Assembly: GCA_030068075.1 (NCBI GenBank)
Contig: CM057832.1
Coordinates: 79,578,502-79,642,501 of the forward strand
Direction of reading: 5' to 3'
DNA from: Paguma larvata
Lineage: Eukaryota; Chordata; Mammalia; Carnivora; Viverridae
Length of the DNA: 64,000 nucleotides
Positions 37,796 through 47,715 of the stretch are shown piece after piece. How positions within the stretch are numbered: position 1 is the first letter of the stretch; each line of letters opens with the position of its first letter. The notes below the pieces were generated by a model. The model ran no database searches, was not told the origin of the DNA, and was given only the letters and a program-made list of their open reading frames with translations. The position numbers and the translations under genes are program-made.

Positions 37796-38346
37796 ACTTT
37801 TCTTATCCTCAAATTCCATGGATTGGGATATAAGCAAATAAATTCTTTTGCCTACTGACAATATAATGTTGACATTATTAAGCAGTAAATTAGAGGAAAC
37901 AATCTTATACAACATCAAGGAAAACTCACACCATATACCTAATCCTTTATTCTTACATATGAACAGATAGGAATCACCAAAAGTTGGGGGTGGAGGGGAG
38001 AAGGGAATAGCAGCATGAAAGAAAAGAAGGTCAAAAAAAAAAACCCAGAAAAACTGACCACAGAGGAAGCAAAGACAATCCAAGAAACTTCAAACAAGCA
38101 CACAGCAACTCTCGTTAGTATATTCAGAGAAACCCAAGAGCTCAAAATATTTATTTTTAAATGATATAAAATCAGCTAATATAAAAAGAGAGAGCTCTTA
38201 GAGATTAAAGATAGGCTGTCCAAAAGTTCAGTAGAAGGGCTTGGGGACAAATAAGGTAAGGATGGTTAATAGGACACAGAGCATAGAGAGAAAGAGAGGG
38301 AACAGTAAAGATGAGAAGTGGAGGGCCAATCCAAAAGTTCTAATAG

Positions 38347-39095
38347 AGCCACTCTAGAAAACAGTGTGGAGGTTCCTCAAAAAATTAAAAATAGAAATAA
38401 CATATGATTCCAGAATTCCACTTCTGGGTATTTATCCAAAGGAAATGAAAACAAGCTCTCATAGAGATACCTGGACCTTCACGTTCATTGAAGCATTATT
38501 CACGCTAGACAAGACATGGAAACAGCCTAAGCATCTGTCCGTGGATGAATGGATCAGGAAAATATGAGACACCCTCGCGGTGCAATATTATTCAGCCAGG
38601 AGAAGGCAGGAAATCTTTGTGACAACATGGCTGGACCTTGAGGACGTGACGCTAAGTGAAGTAAGTCAGAGAAGTGAAGTAAGTCAGAGAAAGACAAATG
38701 CTCTGTGATCTCATGTATATATGGAATCTAGAATAAAATAAACTCCTAGAAACAGTGTAGAAAGGTGATTACCAGAGGCTAGGGAGTGTGGGGAGAAGTT
38801 GTTCAAAGAGAGCAAACTTCCAGTTACAAGATGAATAAGTTCTGAGAATCTAATGTATAGCACAGTGGTTATATTAATGATACTATATTATATACTTGAA
38901 AGGTATCAAAGGAGTAGATCTTCAATGTTCTCACCACAAAAAAGAAACGGTAATTATATGATGTGATGGGGGCATTACCTAGAACTATGGTCAGAATCAT
39001 TTTGTAATATGTAAATGTAACAAATCAATACATCCGGCACCTTAGGGTTGCACACTATTACATATCAATTATATCTCAGTAAAGCCAGAAAAATG
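38347..39095 (+). mobile_element. L1 late ORF2 and 3' UTR, sense
   Basis: gtgtggaggttcctcaaaaa, then gggtatttatccaaaggaaa, cttccagttacaagatgaat, gttctcaccacaaaaaagaa and atatctcagtaaagccagaa give the full old-L1 3' layout. Contains a perfect 18-bp tandem duplication at 38655-38690. Confidence 0.88.
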
Positions 39096-39420
39096 AAAAA
39101 ACTTCAACATCTGACCAATAGGAGTCTCAGGAAGTAAAACTGGAGAAAATGGCAGGGCGGGGAAGGGAAGAAATTATCAAGGAAAAAATAGAACATTCCC
39201 CAAAGCTTAAGAAAGACACAGATCTTTGGATTAAAATGGTCTATTAAGTGCAGAGGACAGTGATTAAGAAGAAACCCAAAGCCTCATTCTCCTGAAATTT
39301 CCAAATGCTAAGAATAGGAACAATGTGTTGAAAGATCTCGAAGAGGAAAAACTACAGAAGGGTGTCGCTAGGCTACCGGACTGCTCGTCAGCACCGTTGA
39401 ATGCTGGAAACTCACTCCGC

Positions 39421-39570
39421 CAGGTGGTCTTCAGACTGGCAGCCGCGGGATCATCATCCAAGGGCTTATTTGAAATGCAGAGCCTCAGGCCCCACCGAGA
39501 CCCGTGCATCAGAATCCGCATTTTAACAAGATCCCAGGTGATGCGTATGCACATGGACAGGCTAGAATAC
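39421..39570. mobile_element. MER5A-like hAT element
   Basis: ttatttgaaatgcagagcct, caggccccaccgagacccgt, atcagaatccgcattttaac and atcccaggtgatgcgtatgc follow the MER5A order. The left terminal repeat is eroded. Confidence 0.75.
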
Positions 39571-39854
39571 AAAGGACGATGACCTCATGATGACTTCATG
39601 AGGAAAAAAAGTATTATGAGCTTAGCATTCTATGCCCAGTGATCAGTTGAGTGTGAGAGCAGAACGAAAGGCAAAATACAAAATACAAACATTTTACCAT
39701 TTTGGTGAGTGATGTGGTTAATGAGGGGACTCCATGTGTGTGTGGAGGCAGGGGGTTCAGGGGAAATCTCAGTACCTCCTTCTCAATTTTACTGTAGAGC
39801 TAAAACTCCTCTTAGAAAATCTTTTCTTAGGCTAATATTTAAATGACAGATCTA

Positions 39855-39991
39855 GGGGTGCCTGGGTGCCTCAGTCAGTTAAGCATCCAACTCTTGACCT
39901 CAGCTCAGGTCTTGATATCAGGGTTGTGAGTTCAAGCCACATGTTGGGATCCATGCTGGGCATGAAGCTTACTTAAAATTTTTTTTTAAAT
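39855..39991 (+). mobile_element. Short, older CAN-SINE, sense
   Basis: aggggtgcctgggtgcctca head, box B, then gcatgaagcttacttaaaat and T/A tail without the long CT-rich region. Confidence 0.85.
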
Positions 39992-40127
39992 ACAAATCAG
40001 AAATATAAAATGTAATTATTAATCATTGGGAAACAGAAGAAAAAATGATTAAGTGAGCTAAATTCTCACCTTTCGTTATTTTTCCTGGTAGGATAGCAAT
40101 AGATCTCACCTAAATTAAATCAGTGAA

Positions 40128-40345
40128 GGGGTACCTGGGTGGCTCAGTCAGTTAAGCATCCAACTTTGGCCTGGGTCATGATCTTGCTGTTCCTGAGTTT
40201 GAGCCCTGCTTCGGGCTGTGTGTTGACAGCTCAGAGCCTGGAGCCTGTTTCAGATCCTAGGTCTCCCTCTCTCTCTCTCTGCCCTTCCCCCACTCGCTTC
40301 TGTTTCTCTCTCAAAAATAAACAAACATTTAAAAAGTTCTTCAAA
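40128..40345 (+). mobile_element. CAN-SINE, sense, with 16-bp target duplication
   Basis: AAATTAAATCAGTGAA at 40112-40127 recurs at 40346-40361 with two mismatches. Full length. Confidence 0.93.
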
Positions 40346-40361
40346 AAATTAAGTCAATGAA

Positions 40362-41964
40362 TTGTGATATATTATATAGAGTTTTGGAGGTAACCAGTGG
40401 ATGAAGAAGGAGAGCATGAAAAAAGTCAACGTCTCTCCTTCAGTGAGCTGGTCCAGAAAGGTCTCCCTTCTCTTGGAGAGAACTAGTCACAGCCCTATCT
40501 AGATGTACAGAGGGCTTGTAAGTATAGTTCTTGGCAACATTTCTACATGGTGGAGAGTGAGCTTGAATTTTTAGTGGGCAAAAAACCATTTCTGGCACTC
40601 TCTGTATTCAAATGGCCATGTAAAAATGGCAGATACCCCTTGGTCTCTCAGCAAGGACATGCGGATTCTGGACACTGGAAAGTCTAGTGTCTTGTAGGAA
40701 GAAAGAATAACATGGTGAGCAGGTTTGCTTTGGGTTGTTGGAATATCTTTAGGTCTTTTCCTTTGCTCTAGTACCATTTAGCCAAGCATCTTTTTCTGAT
40801 TATTTTCTTTTGTTTCGTAGATGTGTCTCTTGTAGCTGGATAGCATATGAAGAGAAACCAGACAATGTACTTCTCTCGAGTGCTAGCTTAACACAGGTGA
40901 CTCTGAAGGAGCCATATAACCTCTCTAATCCTTCGTGTCCTGATCTGTAAAATAAGGGACTTGGACTTTGCTACATCTTTCAGTTCTAAATTTTCGCTCC
41001 TTTGGAATTGTGTTCATCAGTGAACTGATAATGTGGGATTTCTGCAATGCAGACTTCAGTGACTGCGCTAGAAGTTTCCATGTAAGCGTAGCACCTCTGA
41101 AAATGTTCTTTACCACTCCCACCTCGCAAGCCACCCACAGAGACGTCACTCGCCAATAGTGAGGCTCAAAGAAAAATAGAGTCTGAGTGCCAGCACGGCA
41201 GCAAGGGACCTGACACGCGGTGAGAAATTTCCCTCAGTAGCAGAAGAGGAAGGTTTTACAGGGACTCAGCTCATAAACCCCACCCCAAAGCCCTCCCCAA
41301 CAAAGAAGGCCGATCAGTTTCCCCAGGTCCTCAGAGTTCCGCAAGCAGTCACCATCCCCATAAGGCAGGCTTATGGGGGACAGGTTAATTTCATTACACA
41401 TGTAGCACCTTTTCAAAATACATTCACAGTGTATACATCAAAAAAGACAAAGGCGTATGATGAGAAGCTTCCGTTCCCTCCTAGTCCCCATCTGCCCAGT
41501 GCTCGTTCGTCACCCCTGCCCCCTCCAAAAGAAGTAACTAGTGGTATTGGTTTTTTGTCATTTCAGAGATTTTTATCCATATGCATTCTTTTCCCTCCTC
41601 ATCTACATAGACGACGATATTCATCACACACTGTTGTGCTTTAATTTAATATATCAGGGAGTTCTTTCTATTATCTCTGCATAAAGATCATCCTCTCTGT
41701 GTTTTATAGAATTCTACCTGTAACTTCTTTCACCAACTTCCTAACGATGGACATTTTAGTTCTTTCCAGTCTTCTGTGAACAAGAACCATGCCTTCGCGA
41801 TTTAAATAGAGTCGTGCGTAAGTCATTTCACACGCTTGTGCGTGAGTGCGATGTGTGAATTCCCCAGCGGAGGCGTTTTCATACATGCTTTTTCGGACTA
41901 CGCTTCATTGACCCACTTTATAGATGAGGCAAGGGGGTACGAATTTGTGATTGCAAACCAAGGG
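40362..41964. other. Mostly unassigned sequence with weak MIR and L1 remnants
   Basis: 40895-41000 (taacctctctaatccttcgt, gtcctgatctgtaaaataag) resembles MIR or L2 in sense orientation. 41545-41880 (tatccatatgcattcttttc, aacgatggacattttagttc) resembles an old L1 3' module. No gene recognised. Confidence 0.4.
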
Positions 41965-42240
41965 CTGTAAACAGCGCGCCTGCCCACAGGTGAGCTCTCC
42001 CTGAGTTGGAGCCGGACGGCTGTGAGGGGCACACGGTCAGAGAGATTTGGTGTTGTAAGCCGAGGTGGGATGCTGTGAAGTGGACGAGCAGAACAACTCA
42101 ACGGCTTGCTGGAGCGCAAACCCAAAGCGCGGGGCTTAGTTGCGGCGCGCCGGAAGTCACGGCGGCAGATGCGAGCCGAGTGCTCTGATGTCTGAGCAGG
42201 CGCTCTGTGAGCCAGGAGCCCAGCGCGCGGCACCGGCCTG
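41965..42240. promoter_or_regulatory. Compact CpG-rich patch inside the intron (candidate CpG island)
   Basis: By eye this 275-bp stretch has about two dozen CpG dinucleotides (clusters such as GCGGCGCGCCGGAAG), while flanking DNA is AT-rich and CpG-poor. A donor-like CACAG|GTGAGC occurs at 41985-41995 on the plus strand. No repeat family was recognised in it. It could be an alternative promoter, an enhancer, or an old GC-rich repeat. A 152-codon minus-strand frame overlaps it but has no recognisable domain. Confidence 0.45.
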
Positions 42241-42589
42241 GTTAGAGACTCCAGAAATGCCCTGTACATACACATCGCAGGGCGTCCTTTGAGCCAGGTG
42301 ACCGGGAGGTGACACCTTGTGCCAGTCAGGTTCCTGCCAGCCATATCTGGACTCATCGTGTCTTAGAATCAAGACAGTGGCGGAGATGTGGCCAACCTAC
42401 ATGTCACTTAAGCTTCAGTGAGGGGTAGTGGGCTAGTTTTGTTAAGGTGGAACAGTCCAGCTTAAATATTTTAAGTCATGAAATATATTTATATTTCTAT
42501 ATTCAAATATAATGTAGATTAGTTATACTTATTTATGTTATGTGTTTATATAATTTATATTTATATTATATTTATATGTTTATATATAC

Positions 42590-42781
42590 ATTTTTTGAGA
42601 GAGAGACAGAGCATGAGTGGGGGGAGGGGCAGCGAGAGAGGGAGACACAGAATCCGAAGCAGGCTCCAGGCTCTGAGCTGTGAGCACAGAGCCCAACACG
42701 GGGCTCGAACTCACGGAACCGTGAGATCATGACCTGAGCTGAAGATGGGCGCTTAAACTGACTGAGGTACCCAGGTGCCCC
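42590..42781 (-). mobile_element. CAN-SINE, antisense, inserted in AT-rich DNA
   Basis: Near-consensus reverse copy from ttttttgagagagagacaga to ccaggtgcccc. Both flanks are TA-rich, so the exact target duplication is hard to place. Confidence 0.93.
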
Positions 42782-42854
42782 TATATATCTATACTTTTTA
42801 TTCATATGATATTAATTACCTATAACACAGAAAATAAAATCTATATATTTATAA

Positions 42855-43112
42855 ATAATGAATTTTTTTATGGACATTTTAGAGCAGTTTTAGGTTCACA
42901 GCAAAATTTAGTGGCAAGTACAGACATTTCCCTCATAGCCCTTGTCCCATATATACATAGTCTTCTCAACTGTCAATACTCCATTCCAGAGGGTTCGTTT
43001 ATTACAGCTGATGAACCTACATCAAAACACCATAGTCACCTAAAGTCCATAGTCCATATTAGGTTTCCTTCTTGGTATACATTCTGTGAGTTGACAAGCA
43101 TATTTTATTCTG
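42855..43112. mobile_element. Old L1-derived 3' region
   Basis: ttatggacattttagagcag, then ttttaggttcacagcaaaat, cagctgatgaacctacatca and ctaaagtccatagtccatat match a known old-L1 module. Confidence 0.7.
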
Positions 43113-43117
43113 TTCTT

Positions 43118-43305
43118 TGTGCTACATTAACTCATTTAATTCTCCAATAACCCCATGAGGTAAATGCTACTATTACCCCTCAGAGGAAACTGAGGCACAA
43201 TAAGGTTAAGTGACTTGCCCAAGATCACTTGGCCAGCAAGCGCTGGAATTGAATTTGAACATTTGAACCTCAATGTTAGGTTCTTAACCAGTGTGCTCGG
43301 CTGCT
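43118..43305 (-). mobile_element. MIR SINE, antisense
   Basis: ttaactcatttaattctcca, gaggaaactgaggcacaata, aggttaagtgacttgcccaa and ttcttaaccagtgtgctc: a well-preserved reversed MIR. Confidence 0.9.
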
Positions 43306-43924
43306 TCTGACTCAATTCCCTAACCCCGGGATTCTCTTTCCCCTTGCCACCCCTTCTCCAGGTGAGAGAAAAGGGTTCTCTGTGTTCTTATTCTGCCTGG
43401 CTTCTCCAGAGCCTCATTGCCTGTCTGAGAAATCTTTACACAACTTCTGCTCTTCTCTGCGAGCAGCGGTCCCAGGTGCTGAAGGGCAGGAGCTGTGGGT
43501 TAGTATGGCCATGAGCCTGAAGGTTATCTTTTGAGGAGACAGAGGAGAAAGGGAGTGATGGAAAGGGGAGAGGAACAGGTACAGTGACTTGGGGCCAAAG
43601 AGAGCTCAGATTAAAGGACAGCGGTGAAGATTGGGGGAGAGGAACATGGGACCAGTCCCCTTGGGAGACTGATGACGACGACCAGGCAGAATAGGACTTG
43701 GTTCTGGGTCACAGCAACAACCAGGCTTTTCACTCATTCATTTATGTTATCCATAATCTCCTGTTAATTTGGAGGGGAAATTCTCATAACTGGAGGGTCT
43801 TCTGTTTGTTGAACTGGGTGATGGGGAAGGGTGACGATACTCACTTTTGGAAGAGCTTGAACCCAACCAAATTGTTCTGCAAAAGAAAAGGAGAGACTTT
43901 GGGAAACCCACAAGGAACACGTAG
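43306..43924. other. Unassigned intronic sequence
   Basis: No recognised repeat or gene. Confidence 0.4.
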
Positions 43925-44225
43925 AACTGTACTATCCAATGTGGTAGCCACCAGCCACATGTGGTTATAGAGCGCTTGAGATGTGGCTAGTCCTAATTGA
44001 GGTATGCTGTAAGCACAAAATTCACATGCGATTTGGATGACTTAGTAGGAAAAAAAGAATGTAGATTGTCTCAGTAATAATTGTTTATATTGATCAGATG
44101 TCAAATGATAATATTTTGGATACGTGAGGTAAATAAAATACTAAAGTTAACTTTACTTCCTTTACGTCTTTCAACATGACTGTAGACATTTTATAATTAC
44201 ACATGTGATTCACATTATATTCCTC
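43925..44225. mobile_element. hAT-type DNA transposon remnant
   Basis: actgtactatccaatgtggt, then agccaccagccacatgtggt and gcgcttgagatgtggctagt are hallmarks of a mammalian non-autonomous hAT element. The right end is unclear. Confidence 0.6.
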
Positions 44226-45524
44226 TTGGGCTTTGATGGTCCAGAAGGAAAGGATAAGATCCATGAGAACTCAGGTCTATAGAGGAAGGTCCGTGAGAGG
44301 GAATCCCTGAAGTTGATGAATGAAAAAGAAGATGTGTGAAAACTAACCAATGAGTTTTGGGGGGTAGAGTAAGGGGTGTGGTATGCAATACAATCTCTTA
44401 CCTCTGCCTTCTCGGTGAAATCTTCAGTAAAATCAACACCAGTTTTCATTGAGCAAATTTAAAATAATTTCCTTAGGAGTATCTCACGTTTTGGTGACTG
44501 GAAGGCTCTGGGTGTTAGAAAACCATGTTTGAATATTAGTCTTTGGGGCCACATGAAATTAGTTAACTAGAAGAATGGTATAGTATGAAGACACCCTACC
44601 TCTTCACATTCTTGTCAACATGTCCAATGAACTCTGAAGAGTTTCCAGATGACCCATGAATCATTTCAAAGAGAAAGTCATTTTCTTCTTTCCCCACGTT
44701 TCTTTCCCTATTAACTTTTTGCTAACATGACTGATGAAGAGAGTTGATTGTCATAAGAGGCTTTGAATCAACATGGAATTTCTGGCTCATAAAATTCAAA
44801 TTCAAGTCACTACCAATGTTGCTACTTAATTGTTGCTTCATGGCTTTTTTTCTTTGGGAATTGTGATGCTGAAGTGTCAAGAGCAAATCTTTCTGAATTT
44901 ACTCTTTTTAATCATCTCGTATAGTCCTTGCGTATCGGATTTGAGGTGTAACTGAAAAAAAATGTTTGAGGACAATGGCCAGCAGACCTCAGGCTGCTTT
45001 CTTGATCTTCAAATAAAAAAAAAGAAGCTTGGAAACAAGAACTTAATCCAAAGCTTCATAATTAGGATCGTGGCTGCTATTCTGGTGCGAATCTAGAGAT
45101 GCAAAATGCTAGAGGAAGCTACAGAAAACTTGAGGGGATTGAGAGAAGCCAGTTACCTGGCTTTCTAATGAGCCAAATAATTTGTAAAATAATAGTAGCA
45201 GTAAATTTGAGGTGATGTGGTCTCAAAGGAGAGACTCCATTTTAATGAATTACTGTTCAGTTCATCCTCAGCCTGATATTCCCGTTTCCATGTCCTTTTG
45301 CAGTATGAAGTAATGAGCCTCTGAAAACTAACATAGCTGAACTGATTTTAGAGATTTACTATCTTTAACACGATAGTGCTGAGTATGCATGAGTTTCCGT
45401 GTAATAACAGAAATATCAGGACAATTGAGCAAGATTGCATACAACTGGTGATTTCATACTCCTGAACTCAGTGTAATGTAGCAAAGGAGATAATAAATGT
45501 AGTGGCAGGGGGGGAGGTTAAGGA
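44226..45524. other. Repeat-poor intronic interval
   Basis: About 1.3 kb with no recognised transposon and no gene. Confidence 0.4.
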
Positions 45525-45536
45525 AAAGAAGTTGTA

Positions 45537-45751
45537 GGGGTGGTGGGTGGCTCAGTCAGTTAAGCGTCCGACTTTGGTTCAGGTCATGATCTCATGGTTT
45601 GTGGGTTCGAGCCTTGCATTGGGCTCTGTGCTGACAGTTCAAAGCCTGGATTTGGCTTTGGATTCAGTGTCCCTCTCTCTCTGCCTCTCCCCTGCTTGTG
45701 CTTTGTCTCCCTCTGTCTCTCAAAAATAAATAAATGTTAAAAAAATTTTTT
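45537..45751 (+). mobile_element. CAN-SINE, sense, with 12-bp target duplication
   Basis: AAAGAAGTTGTA at 45525-45536 versus AAAGAAATTGTA at 45752-45763, one mismatch. The first head bases are altered to GGGGTGGTGGGTGG. Confidence 0.94.
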
Positions 45752-46429
45752 AAAGAAATTGTATAGGAACATAAAAAAGGAGATTGTAACCAAAAAATTG
45801 CTAGGTCTGTTAAACCCTCAATACATATGGATTATGTAAATATGTTTGATTTTATACCAGGTGCATTTCACAAAAATTCAGATAGACTTTTAATCGGCTT
45901 TGATTTCCAGAGAATATTCCTTAAGTTTTCTAGAAAATTTGCAAGATTTCCCCTCTGAGTTTCCATGATTGCCTTAAGCTTATTTCTTGTATTTTATTGA
46001 AATCAGAATGATAAATGAATGATTCGATTGTTAAAATGCTAGATGAAAAGCCAGACAATAAGGAAGTCTGCAGAAATTCAGAATTTTCTCTTTAATCAAA
46101 GGCCGGGTTGTGATCAGGGCTTTCGGGTTGGCATGACTGAATTAATCCAAGTAGACGAATTAATTTCCCTGCCCAGTTAGTGTTAGCCACAATTATATAG
46201 ATTTCAAGGCAGATGAAAGTAGTGAACCTGATTTCGCAGTAATCACACAAGAATGCATTCATTCAGACGGCCTCTGTCCCTCTGCTTACCTGCAAAGATA
46301 AAGGCTTATGGTAAAGATGTGGCCATTGGCCAAACAATTTTTAAAGCCTCCTTTTGGAATTGACTTCAGAGCTTGAAGTCTTTTTAATACTCTTGGCTGG
46401 TGCACACCTTCATCCTTTAGGGATAGATT

Positions 46430-46700
46430 TGATATTTGGAGAACATCAAACAGCATTCACAGCCCAATCTTGTAAATAAGGTGGATAATAAGTCTGGATG
46501 ATACCCTTTGAGGTCAGAAATCAAATATAACTAAATGTGAATATAGAATATTGAAAACGATTTGCTGGTAGCTTCAAAACCTTTAAATTAACTTTTAAAT
46601 CAATTCCAATAGAGGAGTGGCCAAAATGTGTTGAGCAAAGGCAGCGAGTGCCCTTGGAACATGGATAGAGTCTGCCAAGGTGACTATTCTAAACGGGATT
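46430..46700. repeat. Diverged direct repeat, copy A
   Basis: Shares, in the same order, catcaaacagcattc, cttgtaaataaggtg, aatattgaaaacgatttgct, agaggagtggccaaaatgtg and tgagcaaaggcagcga with copy B about 1 kb downstream. The family is not recognised securely; a mariner-type non-autonomous element is one possibility. Confidence 0.6.
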
Positions 46701-46794
46701 ACCCCAATTTAGATGTTTGTTTAAAAAAATCAATCACATCACTTTATAGGCTCAGTGAAATGTAATAAGAAAAACATGACAGTGAGATCCAGAC

Positions 46795-46985
46795 AAAGCT
46801 ACATCCAGCCCTTTCAGCACTGCGTGACCTTGGACAAGTTATTTAAGCCACCTGAGCTTCTGTTTCAAAATTAGCAGCTGGAAATAATAATTCCCACTGG
46901 GACTGTTGTGAGGGTAAGAAACAGAGAATGGAGAGCACCACATGTATTGGCCTACAGGCACAGTAGGGTTTGTGATTATTATTTG
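46795..46985 (+). mobile_element. MIR SINE, sense
   Basis: gcgtgaccttggacaagtta, then tttaagccacctgagcttct and gactgttgtgagggtaagaa match MIR in sense orientation. Confidence 0.75.
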
Positions 46986-47214
46986 GTGGATTTGTTTATG
47001 CCCAGCCTGATTTCAAGATGATTAAAAGTAGCTTAAATGCTTATTTTCCGTCTCTACATAAACTTTTTGGGAAAGAGTAATAATAAGTATACCACATGCT
47101 CAAGGCATTTATATTAGCACCAGTGGTTTTAATATATTTCTTTTGCTTTCTAAAAACTATGTATTGATTGGTTAAATACTAATTATGGTGTGTGCAGGAA
47201 ATGCCCTAATGACT
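46986..47214. other. Unassigned intronic sequence
   Basis: AT-rich, no recognised repeat. Confidence 0.4.
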
Positions 47215-47455
47215 CTCAAATAGCACTTACAATGTATCAGACACTGTTGTGTGTTATATATATTAACTCATATCATCCAATAACCCTGTGATGAAAGTAC
47301 TATCCCCATTTTAGAAATGATAAAATTGGATCATTTGCTATAAGTTATCCAAAGTCAAAGAGAGTGGTGATGCATCACTAGTAAGTGATGCAACCACGAT
47401 GTAGACGGAGGCAGTCTGCCACCCACACCTGTCCCCTTAACCACTACAGTATCTC
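47215..47455 (-). mobile_element. MIR SINE, antisense
   Basis: tagcacttacaatgtatcag, tattaactcatatcatccaa, cccattttagaaatgataaa and ccccttaaccactacagtat match reversed MIR. Confidence 0.8.
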
Positions 47456-47484
47456 ATTAAGTGTATGGATGATGATGCATTTTA

Positions 47485-47715
47485 GGCATAACGTTGGTTG
47501 AAAAATATCAAACACCATTCCTATAGCCAATTCTTATAAATAAGGTGAAGGAAAATCCTTTGATGGCAAAAGTCAAATGACAATATTAGAATGGAATATT
47601 GAGAACAATTTGCTGGTAATTTCAAAGCCCAGAAATTAATTCCCAATAAAGGAGTGGCCAAAGCATTCTGAGCAAAGGCAATGGCCTTGAAACATGTTAA
47701 GTATTCAGCCTACCG
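47485..47715. repeat. Diverged direct repeat, copy B
   Basis: Contains tatcaaacaccattcctata, cttataaataaggtgaagga, aatattgagaacaatttgct, aaaggagtggccaaagcatt and tgagcaaaggcaatggcctt, aligned with copy A. Confidence 0.6.

Noticed and set aside
41898..42356. 152-codon minus-strand open frame over the CpG patch
   Set aside because: No domain or signal features; open frames are common by chance in CpG-rich DNA. The patch itself is kept as a finding.
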